Counted from the first letter of the stretch, positions 53,105 to 61,897 are shown. The stretch: DNA of 64,000 bases from Phycisphaerales bacterium (GCA_022360095.1 JAKSDK010000801.1:1-64000), one strand, 5' to 3'. Notes: generated from the letters alone by a model not told the origin. Numbers and translations: made by a program.

Positions 53105-53661
53105 GGATTGCCCGCGTCATCATTAGTGTCGGCGGGCTCGTCATCCTCATCCGCTTCCGGGTCAGGTTCACCAACGATGTGAAATGTATAACAAAGTAAA
53201 GAGGTTACCGGATACGGCGGCTGCTGCGGAGGTGCCGGCGGCGTGTAGACCGTGCCCTCGAAATCATAGTCAAGATCGTTCGTGGCATTCGTGGCAGTGC
53301 CCTGTATCAGCGGCGGCTCGGTGAATTCTTCTACCGTGGGGTTGTTACCGTCGGCGTGTGAGAGCCACCATAGGTTGTCGCCTCCGTTCTCGTATGGGTT
53401 GACCTCGCACCACTCAGCCTGGGCTCCTTCGTCCGTGATTCGAATGACCTGAATCTCCCAACCGATGTCGTCGGCACTCGTGGAATCGGCAGCCTTAAGT
53501 TCAAGTTCGACAGTCCAGGCCACAGTCGTCTTCGGGTCGCTCGGGGTTTCATGGATTTCGTAGATGATGGTCCGGTCGGTTGGAAGTGCCAGTGCATACT
53601 GCGAGCCAACAATGACAACGATCATTAGCGCGCAAAGAGTCTGCTTGATCGTACTAACCAT
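53101..53661 (-). CDS. Secreted acidic hypothetical protein
   Basis: The 186-residue protein has a signal peptide (to about ALALP) followed by an Ig-like beta-rich domain. A proline-rich stretch near residue 140 (YTPPAPPQQPPYPV) and a very acidic Asp/Glu tail with about ten acidic residues in the last twenty end it. It converges with the kinase gene. An 18-bp perfect palindrome lies about 40 bases before its start and could regulate it. Role unknown. Confidence 0.55.
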   Translation of the reverse strand: MVSTIKQTLCALMIVVIVGSQYALALPTDRTIIYEIHETPSDPKTTVAWTVELELKAADSTSADDIGWEIQVIRITDEGAQAEWCEVNPYENGGDNLWWLSHADGNNPTVEEFTEPPLIQGTATNATNDLDYDFEGTVYTPPAPPQQPPYPVTSLLCYTFHIVGEPDPEADEDDEPADTNDDAGNP

Positions 53662-53697
53662 GGAACGATCTCCTGTTTATCGAGGTATCGGGAATCT

Positions 53698-53715
53698 AGA
53701 TAGACGCGTCTATCT
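53698..53715. promoter_or_regulatory. Perfect 18-bp palindrome, possible operator
   Basis: AGATAGACGCGTCTATCT is a perfect palindrome about 37 bases upstream of the secreted-protein start at 53661. It shares the AGATA/TATCT arms with the operators at 50161-50226 but has a different centre, so it may bind a related regulator. Confidence 0.45.
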
Positions 53716-53866
53716 TTAGATCCGATTCTCCGGCAGATGCGCTCAACGAATTTGGCCTAATATCAAAACATTGACGTTTTTGCTCAGATTTGCGAGAATT
53801 CGGGGGTCGGAGATATCTATGCGAGTTGGGCCGACCATCACCTACGTCATCGAGATGCTTCGAGAC

Positions 53867-53915
53867 TGGCGATCAACGTGTAAAGGATGGGGGAGCAGGG
53901 TAATTAAGAGAGGGC
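53867..53915 (+). repeat. Repeat copy 1, 14 bases before the membrane-protein gene
   Basis: TGGCGATCAACGTG followed by GGATGG, GGAG and ATTA matches 56265-56309 over about 45 bases with a few indels. It lies just upstream of a rightward gene, as does the other copy. Because both ends may be fragments of the same original gene, this may be a scar of duplication rather than a promoter. Confidence 0.55.
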
Positions 53916-53928
53916 TAACTTGCTCTGC

Positions 53929-55212
53929 ATGAATCTCTACTCCTTTCTCGGCTGGCCGAATGAGATCGCGATCGCTCTCTTTTTTCTTGTGCTTGCCGTT
54001 GCACTCGCACCTTACATTTCCGACGTTGATTTTCATGTCATAAGAATTCCAAAACTACCAGAGGCGCTCTGCAGTCGTTCTCGCCATTGGGGCCCGCTGG
54101 CTGTGATAATATGCTTGGCTGGCTTCTTCCCGTGGCCGCATGATTCTAATGTGTCGGCCACACTAGATGCCTACACTCCTGATCCGAACAACACTGGTGC
54201 CAGCAAAACTGTTCTGCAGCCAGATAGTTGGAATGTGGACGAAACCCATCTCTCATATTCGGTCGAGAAGAACGGTAAAGCGACCGTTATTTATCCGGAG
54301 ATGGGCTACTTAAATCGATTCAAGAATGGCGGGCCGATTAGGCCACTCAGCGTAACTCGATTTAAATGGAACTTTCCGACGCTCGACGTCAAACTTGTGA
54401 ACAACTCTTCAAAAACAATTTATCTTACCGACGCTGTATTTAACGTTAGGCAAAGTAGGCTGGATCCAGCGCCCTTGCTCGTCGTCCATCGGAATCGCCT
54501 TAGGGCCAATGCGTGGCGAGTCCCCCTGTACAATTACGGTTCGGGAATTGCTAGTAACTTGAGAATGAGATTCCACCTAACCCCGCTTTTCGAGTCTCCG
54601 CCTTCACCCAATTACAGCGCGCCTTTTGCCCACGAAGTTCATGTTGGTGACGTAGAACGGCGAGCGATTATGTCGCTAGCACCAGCGTTTATCAAAATGG
54701 GCGTCGACGTTGAGAGCCTCAAAGCCCTCCCACGCTACGGCAGACATCAGATGTCCACAGAGGAATTTGAGGCGCATCGCAGACAGTTTTTGGGACCGTT
54801 CACGTCTGGCCGTGCGTCGCTCTCCGGTGAACTCGTGTTTACTAGCAAGACTCTATCAGGCAAAACAAAAAAGTGGCGTGTTCAGTTTTCTGCAATAGTA
54901 CAACTCTTCAATCGTAAGGCCAAAAAGAAAGTAAGACTGCCTACCCGCGAATATGATGTAAAGCTAGACTCCGAGAATGTCAACTATTTGCGCCGCGTAC
55001 CCATTTCACACGTTCTTGAGCCGGGCGAATCTGATCGCTTCACGCTAATGATCGCTGTCGACCGATCATCGTATCATTCATTCGTATTGGAACTCATGAC
55101 CAGCGAGAACGAGGTTTTTGATTCGTTTCCGGTTCGGCTACATGCCGTGATACCCAGATCTCAACTATTGAAAAGCCAACAGGTTGATATGGTCGGATCT
55201 GAAAGTGAATAA
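53929..55212 (+). CDS. Membrane protein of unknown function, low-GC cargo
   Basis: The 427-residue protein has two N-terminal membrane segments (about residues 10-32 and 58-73) and then a large, beta-rich exported part without cysteines or recognised motifs. GC content is visibly lower than in the surrounding element. Its stop is about 20 bases before the TIR/deoxyribosyltransferase-like gene, in the same direction, suggesting a pair. The start ATG 53929 is used; a TTG lies nine bases earlier. Function unknown. Confidence 0.6.
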   Translation: MNLYSFLGWPNEIAIALFFLVLAVALAPYISDVDFHVIRIPKLPEALCSRSRHWGPLAVIICLAGFFPWPHDSNVSATLDAYTPDPNNTGASKTVLQPDSWNVDETHLSYSVEKNGKATVIYPEMGYLNRFKNGGPIRPLSVTRFKWNFPTLDVKLVNNSSKTIYLTDAVFNVRQSRLDPAPLLVVHRNRLRANAWRVPLYNYGSGIASNLRMRFHLTPLFESPPSPNYSAPFAHEVHVGDVERRAIMSLAPAFIKMGVDVESLKALPRYGRHQMSTEEFEAHRRQFLGPFTSGRASLSGELVFTSKTLSGKTKKWRVQFSAIVQLFNRKAKKKVRLPTREYDVKLDSENVNYLRRVPISHVLEPGESDRFTLMIAVDRSSYHSFVLELMTSENEVFDSFPVRLHAVIPRSQLLKSQQVDMVGSESE

Positions 55213-55232
55213 TCGATTCCTTGGTGGATAAT

Positions 55233-56177
55233 ATGCCAACACCCAAGAAAACTAAGCGAAAGAAGGTGACAAAGAAAAAGTCGCCGAAGAACGACTCTCC
55301 CAAACCAAAGAGCCTGGGTACCTGTTTCGTCATGATGCCCTTCAGGGATCCGTTTGGGCTATATTACCAATCAATCTTCAAGCCCGCGATCATCAACTCG
55401 AACCTCGTCCCGATCAGGGCCGACGACCTCTTCCGACCAAGTGTCATCGTCAGTGATCTTTGGCAGATGATCCAGGATGCGAAGCTCTTGCTTGCCGAGC
55501 TTACGACGAAGAATGCCAATGTGTTCTACGAACTCGGCCTCGCTCATGCGATTGGAAAGCCGGTCATCCTGGTTTCTGAAACGATGGATGACGTGCCTTT
55601 TGACTTGCAGCAGTTGAGGGTTCTTCTTTACAACAAGAATGATCCCGCGTGGGGTGAGAAGCTTTCAGGTGATATTACGAAGGCAATCGATGAGACACTC
55701 GCGAGCCCGGTTGAGGCGGTACCATCGATTTTCCGCAAGACTGTGCCGAGTCAAGCCCCTGAGCAGGATGCGATAAGTGCTCGGCTAGATGAATTAGAAA
55801 GCCTTGTGCGCAGAATTAATACACAGGTAGCGCAGCCAAGTAAGGGCGAAGATCATGTGCCACACAGGCTAGCACAAACTATTCTAAAACTTGTAGAAGC
55901 GACAGGGCTGGAAGATCAAGTCGTGATTCACATTGGGTTCAACCATCCAGAGGCCGCCTCGTTCAGTCCAGGTGAAACCGGTGTTTATTGCATCTTTAGA
56001 AATGATACTTGCATTTTCATTGGTGGAGGGGATATTCGGAAAGGACTACTAATGGCCATGAATATGGCTTCGATTACAGTCAAATCTCCTAACAATATTT
56101 ACATTGTCAAAACTGCTCATGCTGAGTTCCTGAAACAACACTTGGTGAGTTTCTTTGACCCCGTCGTCACACCATGA
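55233..56177 (+). CDS. TIR/nucleoside-deoxyribosyltransferase-like protein with a GIY-YIG-like C-terminus
   Basis: The 314-residue protein has a Lys-rich start, then a Rossmann-like domain (about residues 29-155). Its hallmarks are CFVMMPF, IRADDLF, AELTTKNANVFYELGLAHA (Glu100 in the catalytic position) and GKPVILVSE. This is a family related to TIR/NDT, NAD- or nucleotide-cleaving effectors. The C-terminus (about 236-314) has GVYCIF, CIFIGGG, DIRKGL (Arg269) and AEFLKQHL (Glu298), resembling a GIY-YIG nuclease. The latter match is tentative. A cell-suicide or defence role is inferred, not shown. Confidence 0.6.
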   Translation: MPTPKKTKRKKVTKKKSPKNDSPKPKSLGTCFVMMPFRDPFGLYYQSIFKPAIINSNLVPIRADDLFRPSVIVSDLWQMIQDAKLLLAELTTKNANVFYELGLAHAIGKPVILVSETMDDVPFDLQQLRVLLYNKNDPAWGEKLSGDITKAIDETLASPVEAVPSIFRKTVPSQAPEQDAISARLDELESLVRRINTQVAQPSKGEDHVPHRLAQTILKLVEATGLEDQVVIHIGFNHPEAASFSPGETGVYCIFRNDTCIFIGGGDIRKGLLMAMNMASITVKSPNNIYIVKTAHAEFLKQHLVSFFDPVVTP

Positions 56178-56184
56178 GACATAA

Positions 56185-56298
56185 ATCGTCGACGTGATCA
56201 ACTTGGCCGTAAAGGGTGACGTTTAGAAGGCTCTCTTGGAGATCAAATCCGCGAAACAAGCTGATGGCGATCAACGTGAAGAGGATGGTGGAGAGTGA
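56185..56298 (+). pseudogene. Remnant of a gene related to the 50268 protein
   Basis: From 56194 the frame reads VINLAVKGDV, then a stop, then KALLEIKSAKQ. In the intact control-region gene the corresponding part is VIDLAIKGNI and GALSEIKADS. The stop codon and the lack of a front half show it is dead. The end overlaps repeat copy 2 at 56265-56309. Confidence 0.5.
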
Positions 56299-56309
56299 TT
56301 AGGGCCTCA
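56265..56309 (+). repeat. Repeat copy 2, before the lectin gene
   Basis: TGGCGATCAACGTG, GGATGG and GGAG blocks match 53867-53915. This copy adjoins the remnant of a control-region-type gene and lies about 35 bases before the lectin gene start. Confidence 0.55.
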
Positions 56310-56344
56310 TACGAATGAACACAAATAGCCAGGAGAAGAACACG

Positions 56345-56968
56345 ATGCATGCATTCCTCAGAAAACTCAGTGCGCTGGCCTTCATTCTGCTTGTCAGCCA
56401 GACAGCCCAGGCTGCTCCGATTGTTTGGTCGATTCAGGCAGGAGGGAACGGGCATTCTTACGATGCGATTCTAAAAACTGACGGAATTACATGGCAGCAA
56501 GCAGAAGCAGAAGCTATTAGTATGGGAGGCCACCTTGCTACGATAACTTCTGCCGACGAAAATGATTTCGTTCATTCCTTAATAGCAACCAACCCGGCGT
56601 TCTGGGTCAATGTCGGCGTGGACACCAGAGGTCCATGGTTAGGCGCCTTTCAGCAGCCCGGTTCACCTGAACCCAATAGCGGTTGGACGTGGGTGACAGG
56701 TGAACCGTTTGATTATACAAACTGGGGAACGTCGGCAAATGGGCCAACTCAACCTCAGGACAACCCCTCCGGTGAAGATTGGCTTCACTTTTTTGGCGGT
56801 GGAAATAGCAACTTTGCAGATACCTGGAATGACTTACACGCCGACGGTAACCCGCCCAACGCTGCGCCCAGAGGATACATCGTGGAGTTCGTCCCAGAAC
56901 CTGGAAGCGCAAGTATCTTGCTCATGATTTCGCTCATGATGTTGAGAATCAAACGATACCGTAGATAA
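56345..56968 (+). CDS. C-type lectin domain protein with PEP-CTERM anchor
   Basis: The 207-residue protein has a signal peptide (to about AQAAP) and a C-type-lectin-like domain (about residues 22-180; TWQQAEAEAISMGGHLATI, then WLGAFQQPG and GEPFDYTNWG). A C-terminal PEP-CTERM signal follows: VPEPGSA, a hydrophobic helix and RIKRYRR. PEP-CTERM proteins are processed by an exosortase, none of which is visible here. It may bind sugars at the surface or matrix. ATG 56345 has AGGAG upstream; ATG 56315 is ten codons earlier. Confidence 0.85.
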   Translation: MHAFLRKLSALAFILLVSQTAQAAPIVWSIQAGGNGHSYDAILKTDGITWQQAEAEAISMGGHLATITSADENDFVHSLIATNPAFWVNVGVDTRGPWLGAFQQPGSPEPNSGWTWVTGEPFDYTNWGTSANGPTQPQDNPSGEDWLHFFGGGNSNFADTWNDLHADGNPPNAAPRGYIVEFVPEPGSASILLMISLMMLRIKRYRR

Positions 56969-56970
56969 CA

Positions 56971-57258
56971 TCAAGTACTCGTCGCCAGAAGAAACGCCCG
57001 CCTGATCGCCTCCGCCGGCTCGCCCGAAGGAACCACGACGAGTTCTCGGCCTCCGTGGCGCTCGATGATCACGCAACGCCCATTTGAGACCGTCAGCGCA
57101 AAGCCCGTCTTGATCTTGCAGGCTGCCTCCCAAAGTGGCCACACTTCAGCCAGGCGGAGATACTTCTCCGCAATCTGCACCTCGCCGTTCTCGGGCACCT
57201 TCCGGCACTCCTCTTCGAGCTCATCGGCGGACATGGACATGATTTGATCGTAATTCAT
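56971..57258 (-). CDS. Small hypothetical phage-type protein
   Basis: The 95-residue protein has an amphipathic, charged sequence (SADELEEECRKVPENGEVQIAEKYLRL) and an ending EAIRRAFLLATST like that of small phage proteins with an alpha/beta sandwich. It converges with the lectin gene, ending three bases from it. No ribosome site is clear. Function unknown. Confidence 0.5.
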   Translation of the reverse strand: MNYDQIMSMSADELEEECRKVPENGEVQIAEKYLRLAEVWPLWEAACKIKTGFALTVSNGRCVIIERHGGRELVVVPSGEPAEAIRRAFLLATST

Positions 57259-57364
57259 GCACTGATTCTAATCCAAACATCATCCTAACAGCAAGGTGAC
57301 CCCATCAACTCGCGCCGCGATGGCGTATTTGACGATTTAGACGGGATTTGTCAGAATTCTAAGC

Positions 57365-57592
57365 ATGATCGCTCAGCGCCCGGACGTGGGTGTTGTCCGG
57401 CCGGCGATCGTATCGGGCTTCTTAGGGCCATCCGATGACGACTGGAACCACATCAAGTTCCCGTGCCCGGAATGTCGGCGACCCGTGCGCGTCTCAGCAG
57501 CACATGCTGGCAAGGCAACGACATGCCCTTTTTGTCAAACGACGGCTGGTGTTCCGAATCATGAGCGATCGTGCCGGAGGGTAATAAAATGA
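57365..57592 (+). CDS. Small zinc-ribbon protein
   Basis: The 75-residue protein has FPCPECRRPVRVSAAHAGKATTCPFCQT, a CxxC...CxxC zinc ribbon of the kind common in planctomycete proteins, and little else. It overlaps the next gene by four bases (ATGA), so translation is coupled. It could be a zinc-binding partner or regulator of the following protein; this is inference. Confidence 0.55.
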   Translation: MIAQRPDVGVVRPAIVSGFLGPSDDDWNHIKFPCPECRRPVRVSAAHAGKATTCPFCQTTAGVPNHERSCRRVIK

Positions 57593-58833
57593 ACGCAGTC
57601 TGTTTTCTTGTCGCTCTCTCACCCTGGCTGTCTGCGCTGGGACAGGAAGGCGATACCCCCCCACCGTTGATTAGCCAGAATCAGATGAGGCTGGAGGATC
57701 TTGCCGGGCTTTCAGGGATCATCATCGAAGGTGACCCGGCCATCGGCGCCACGCTGTATAAGCCTGCATACGCATCAAGCAATCAAGTTGTGACGAGGAA
57801 TAAGGACGGTCATCTTCTATTCATTTGGCCGTTCGTCTTGATTGATATGGATAATGACATTGAAGTCGGTTTCAAGATGGGCGTGGCTGGAGAAAGATTC
57901 ACCTACTATGAGAATATCCTCTTTATGTGCAACGGCCAGCCGATCAAGCTGGAAATCAACCGTTATCAAGAAGTGGACACGATGTTCCTACAAGGGGGAA
58001 CGGCTGAGCTTATCACTCTTCTGCGACAGGACAAGCTCATCGGGCAACTATCCAGGTGCGGAGAATTGTATTTGACCGTCTATGGAAAGCATCGTCGTGC
58101 AAGCTGGGCGCTTCCTCATCGATACATCGAGGGCCTCAGGAACATCTCGGAATGCGTCCGCATCCTCAAAGAGATAAAGAGCACTGGCGCTTCACTCCGC
58201 GACGTCGCCAGCGCCTCGAACATCAATCGTATCAAGCGAGATATTGAGGAGCGGAAAGAACGCGAACGAAGACGAGAAGAGGCGGAACGGCGAAGCTACT
58301 TCATGTCGCTCAAGACGGACATGGAGCTCTCGATTGACGCCAAGACGTCAACAATCGGCGAGAAGACCTTCACGGATTATCGAATCGAAGTCCTTAACAA
58401 GTCTGACGAGGACGTCGGCGAGGTCGTTATCAAGCTCTGGGGCGGCAAGGGTGTTCCATCAAAGCGACTATCCTTTACAGATCTCGACGCCGGCGAACGC
58501 AAGCACAAGACAATTGGTTGGGCCGGCAAAAAGAAACCAAAGGGCAAGATCGAAGCCGTGCGAGAAGAGGAGCCCACCGAGAAAGTCAAAGCCAATCCCG
58601 GGCCACCCCGAGAGGATCGCGTGTCGTCCTGCAAGAGCTGTTTTGGACGCAGGTCCTTCAAATGCCGACGATGCCGCGGAAGGGGCTACCTCGTAAAGAG
58701 AGGATATAAGAAGGAGGGCGAGTTCGAGAAACCGACCTCCAAGCGCGTAGACTGCAATCGCTGCGGCGGTGACGGGCGCGTGTCGTGCAAGAGATGTGGG
58801 GGGCGTTCTTACACCAAAAGATCAAATCGATAG
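57589..58833 (+). CDS. Exported protein with DnaJ-like zinc-finger C-terminus
   Basis: The 414-residue protein has a signal-like N-terminus (to about SALGQ), a mixed middle, a charged helical stretch (about residues 205-235, KRDIEERKERERRREEAE) and a C-terminal Cys-rich end. The end has CKSCFGRRSFKCRRCRGRGY, then CNRCGGDGRVSCKRCGG, four CxxCxGxG-type knuckles like the DnaJ zinc finger. GGAGGG lies close before ATG 57589. An extracytoplasmic zinc-binding protein is suggested. Exact role unknown. Confidence 0.6.
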   Translation: MNAVCFLVALSPWLSALGQEGDTPPPLISQNQMRLEDLAGLSGIIIEGDPAIGATLYKPAYASSNQVVTRNKDGHLLFIWPFVLIDMDNDIEVGFKMGVAGERFTYYENILFMCNGQPIKLEINRYQEVDTMFLQGGTAELITLLRQDKLIGQLSRCGELYLTVYGKHRRASWALPHRYIEGLRNISECVRILKEIKSTGASLRDVASASNINRIKRDIEERKERERRREEAERRSYFMSLKTDMELSIDAKTSTIGEKTFTDYRIEVLNKSDEDVGEVVIKLWGGKGVPSKRLSFTDLDAGERKHKTIGWAGKKKPKGKIEAVREEEPTEKVKANPGPPREDRVSSCKSCFGRRSFKCRRCRGRGYLVKRGYKKEGEFEKPTSKRVDCNRCGGDGRVSCKRCGGRSYTKRSNR

Positions 58834-58841
58834 GACATTTC

Positions 58842-59789
58842 ATGCTACCAGAACACGAGAGCCTAGAGCAAAGACTTAAACGCCTTGAGAAATTTTTTGA
58901 ATCGCCTTCGCGCGCGGTGCTTCTTCCGAAGTCGAGCGTTCCAAAATTAGCGTCCCTGGAACAAAGGATTCAGCGTCTTGAGACACTATTTGAAGCGTTT
59001 ACGAGAGGCACGCCCTCGAAATTGCTAGGGCCGGCACCCCATTACAAAACGCCCGGTTCTCTTGGGCACCACCATTTGAAAACGTACTACGATATCAAAC
59101 CAGTTTTTACTCCTAACGAATCAAGCGAAACACCTCTCACCAAGCAGGAACACCTGGGCTACGAATTACACTCATATTTAATTGCACAATCATTGGGCAT
59201 CGACACCAATGAAATGCCCCTAAATCGCTATGTATCAATCAGCGTATATCTACCAGAATACGATTTGGCAGCAGCAACTAGCATTGACGTAGCGATTACA
59301 GGTCTCCTCTATGAGTTCGGTTTTGACATAGCTGAGGATTTCCCCCCAGAAATGCGCTCATGGTTCAAGCTATGGTTCGCAAAAACGAGAGAGAAAATCA
59401 CTCAACCCGAACTGATGGAGCGCTTTGAGAAAATTGAACGCGGCGTTGAACTAGCCGGACTACAAAAACAGCAGGCTGATATCGATCATAAACAGGCCGA
59501 GGCCGTGGGCCATCTTATGGCTGCCTTCGAGAAGACAACTAATATTGTGTGCGTAGTTGGTTCTATTCTAATTGTAAAGACCGAGGCACTTGGTAATTCC
59601 AATGCCTATGTCAGAACTCTGACACCAGAGGAGATGATATTCTTGAGTAAGAACCAACATCTATTAAAGAGCCCTGACACGATTCTCGAGGCATTATCAT
59701 CAAATGGCGCAGAGATCAATACGGCTGAAACTCCGAAGATTGCGCAGCAGCGAACGGACGACGAAGCCCATAGCCTGCCAATGGATTGA
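58842..59789 (+). CDS. Hypothetical protein with two repeated coiled-coil motifs
   Basis: The 315-residue protein starts with two copies of a 12-13 residue motif, SLEQRLKRLEKFF and SLEQRIQRLETLF, suggesting a coiled coil with a duplicated segment. The middle is helical. A hydrophobic patch near residue 235 (NIVCVVGSILIV) could be a short membrane or core helix. It lies nine bases after the DnaJ-like gene in the same direction. GC content is lower than in the element's core. Function unknown. Confidence 0.55.
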   Translation: MLPEHESLEQRLKRLEKFFESPSRAVLLPKSSVPKLASLEQRIQRLETLFEAFTRGTPSKLLGPAPHYKTPGSLGHHHLKTYYDIKPVFTPNESSETPLTKQEHLGYELHSYLIAQSLGIDTNEMPLNRYVSISVYLPEYDLAAATSIDVAITGLLYEFGFDIAEDFPPEMRSWFKLWFAKTREKITQPELMERFEKIERGVELAGLQKQQADIDHKQAEAVGHLMAAFEKTTNIVCVVGSILIVKTEALGNSNAYVRTLTPEEMIFLSKNQHLLKSPDTILEALSSNGAEINTAETPKIAQQRTDDEAHSLPMD

Positions 59790-59866
59790 GGTTGAATGAG
59801 TGTACATCCGAGAGGAAATCTAAACCGGAGCCAGGATGCTGAACACAGACGCATTAGGGCTTCCGT

Positions 59867-60496
59867 TTACACCAGCTTTCTCCTGAACTCGATCCAGGGA
59901 ATCCCGACAATATGCCAGGTCGTATCGAGGTCGTCGTTGACATGACCGCCTTCTCGAATGAAGTCGATTTGAAGCATGTCTCCCACGTCAACGGACCCGC
60001 CGGGAAGCGTGTACATCGTCCTGAGCACAGCCTTCCTCAATGTCGTGGCGCTCGCGTGCGCAAAGTCAAACGATGAGGGACCCCTAAGGGTCGCATAGCT
60101 TCCCCCATCTCCGATCTTTTCGACCACCACGTCGTTTCGAACCGTCAGGCCGCTGATGTCGGCGTTGCCGTAGGTGAGTGCCTTGAACTCGATGTCTTCA
60201 GCCACATCGATGTACTCTCGGACAAGGAGCAGCGCGTGCAGATGCCGGGTGGCGCCGTCGATGAATCCATACTGCATGGTCGTGTCGTTGTGGAGCGTCG
60301 CCGTCGAGGCCAGCCCACCCTGCGTGTAAAATGGGATGATCAGGTGCTCTTTATGAATCGGCCTGGCCGGGCCCGCGTATTCGATCCTCGAACTGTCTGG
60401 GTCCACGCGGATCAGCTGCCCGCTGGCCGCGCCGTCGACGCTGAAGGGCCCGCGTGCGGCTGACGCCGACAAACCTCTTGGCTTTCTTAGACTCAT
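59867..60496 (-). CDS. Hypothetical phage late-gene-type protein
   Basis: The 209-residue beta-rich protein has glycine-rich and polar sequence (PFSVDGAASGQLIRVDPDSS, TLPGGSVDVGDMLQIDFIREGG), resembling phage tail-associated or appendage proteins, but without a recognised motif. It is the last of a run of leftward genes and starts seven bases after the previous stop. Function unknown. Confidence 0.5.
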   Translation of the reverse strand: MSLRKPRGLSASAARGPFSVDGAASGQLIRVDPDSSRIEYAGPARPIHKEHLIIPFYTQGGLASTATLHNDTTMQYGFIDGATRHLHALLLVREYIDVAEDIEFKALTYGNADISGLTVRNDVVVEKIGDGGSYATLRGPSSFDFAHASATTLRKAVLRTMYTLPGGSVDVGDMLQIDFIREGGHVNDDLDTTWHIVGIPWIEFRRKLV

Positions 60497-60502
60497 CGCG
60501 TT

Positions 60503-61069
60503 CTACCCGATGTTCTTGAGGGCGACGCCCACAATTGAATTCGCCGGGACAGCCGGCAACCCAATGAAGATGAACTCGGCCCCATTGGTTTCGATCAACA
60601 CAATGACTTCGCGGCCAACAGCGGGATCAGAGACGGTGCATTGGCCGTTGTTGTGGACAACGGAGAGGGCATCCATCAGCCAATAGTTCGGACTGTCTTT
60701 GTCGAGACCAGGACTTTGGAACGGATGCTTGTTTTCGCTCTCATGGCCGCTTGTTGCCGCCGTTGCCTCGAACAAATCGTGTGCTATTGGACGATTTGAG
60801 GCCGCGTCAGCGGGGTCTAGCGACAGGACCTGAAAGCGTGTGTCCTCGTCAGTGCCCGTGTCCTTGCTGGCAGCCAGTCGTAGTTCGACGAAGCGAGCAC
60901 GGTTGACCCGGTGCACGAGGCCCTTTTCGATATGGTCCTGCCAGGTCGCAGGATCGAGACCCGGTACGGATTCAGCCTCATCGGGCTCGGTCACGTTTCT
61001 GTGCAAGTTGCAGGGCACCCTTCGTTCCTGCGTGACGTGCTGAGCGCTGTCGGCTTCTTTTTGAGTCAT
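60503..61069 (-). CDS. Hypothetical phage late-gene-type protein
   Basis: The 188-residue protein is polar in front and beta-rich at the end (REVIVLIETNGAEFIFIGLPAVPANSIVGVALKNIG), like a small structural or appendage component. ATG 61069 is preceded by GAGGTAAAACAGCC. No recognised domain. Confidence 0.5.
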   Translation of the reverse strand: MTQKEADSAQHVTQERRVPCNLHRNVTEPDEAESVPGLDPATWQDHIEKGLVHRVNRARFVELRLAASKDTGTDEDTRFQVLSLDPADAASNRPIAHDLFEATAATSGHESENKHPFQSPGLDKDSPNYWLMDALSVVHNNGQCTVSDPAVGREVIVLIETNGAEFIFIGLPAVPANSIVGVALKNIG

Positions 61070-61117
61070 CGGCTGTTTTACCTCTTCAGGATGCACACCG
61101 AGGGGCACGGCTTGCTG

Positions 61118-61849
61118 CTATCCGCAATGCCTTTTGATCACCTTGTGGGCAATCGTTCCCTCGCTGGCTGCGTCCATGATCTCGACGAGCTTTTCGTCAT
61201 GACTGCCCAGCCGCCTGGCTGTGTTTCCCAGGATCGATTTGTAGACCAGGCCCCTCTTTACGCATATCCAAAGTGCAACTAACAAGACGACCGCAACTGC
61301 GGTTGGGACCATGCTCGAGCCCGACGTTGCAAAGTTGATCAACGCTGGGCCCTGATTGGTCTCGTTCTTCTGTTCGAGCGTCCCGACCCTTGTATCGACA
61401 CTGCCGATCTTAGCCTCGATGGTCCCGATCCGGCTGTCGAGGTCGCGAAGCGTGGTGGTGGCGTTGGCCGAGAACTTGGCCGTGAAGGCTTCAACATGGG
61501 CATCAAGCGCGGCCGTCAGGCTGGCCCTCATCTCCGTGATGGCCCGGCCGATTCGCGATTCGAAGGTACCGACTCGCCCGCTGATGTCACCAACCTTCAT
61601 GTCGAGCTCCGCTGTCGCCTTGGCTGTAAAGGCCTCGATGGTTTCGGCAACCTTCGGCTTGATGTCGGCTTCGACCTTCATATCGATCAGGTCATCCACC
61701 TTGTTGGTCATGTCGGACAAAAATTCCGTCTTGACCGCAGACATGTCGATGTCGCGTGAGGTCTTAACGTCCTTCACAGTTTGCGTGCTGCCCGAGCATG
61801 AGCAGAGAATGAGCACGGCCAACAAGGCCGAACGAGTGTTGATCTTCAT
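61118..61849 (-). CDS. Lipoprotein-like coiled-coil membrane protein
   Basis: The 243-residue protein has a signal with a lipobox-like Cys (ILCSCSG) near residue 17. A long helical region follows (FESRIGRAITEMRASLTA, DLDSRIGTIEAKIGSVDTRVGTLEQK) with alternating segments typical of coiled coils. A membrane helix (about residues 185-205) and a charged end complete it. The GGAGGACC ribosome site is strong. It resembles late phage or envelope accessory proteins; function unknown. Confidence 0.55.
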   Translation of the reverse strand: MKINTRSALLAVLILCSCSGSTQTVKDVKTSRDIDMSAVKTEFLSDMTNKVDDLIDMKVEADIKPKVAETIEAFTAKATAELDMKVGDISGRVGTFESRIGRAITEMRASLTAALDAHVEAFTAKFSANATTTLRDLDSRIGTIEAKIGSVDTRVGTLEQKNETNQGPALINFATSGSSMVPTAVAVVLLVALWICVKRGLVYKSILGNTARRLGSHDEKLVEIMDAASEGTIAHKVIKRHCG

Positions 61850-61897
61850 GGAAAGGTCCTCCAACAAAGTTGACGCGACACGCCGAACCGTCGGGCT

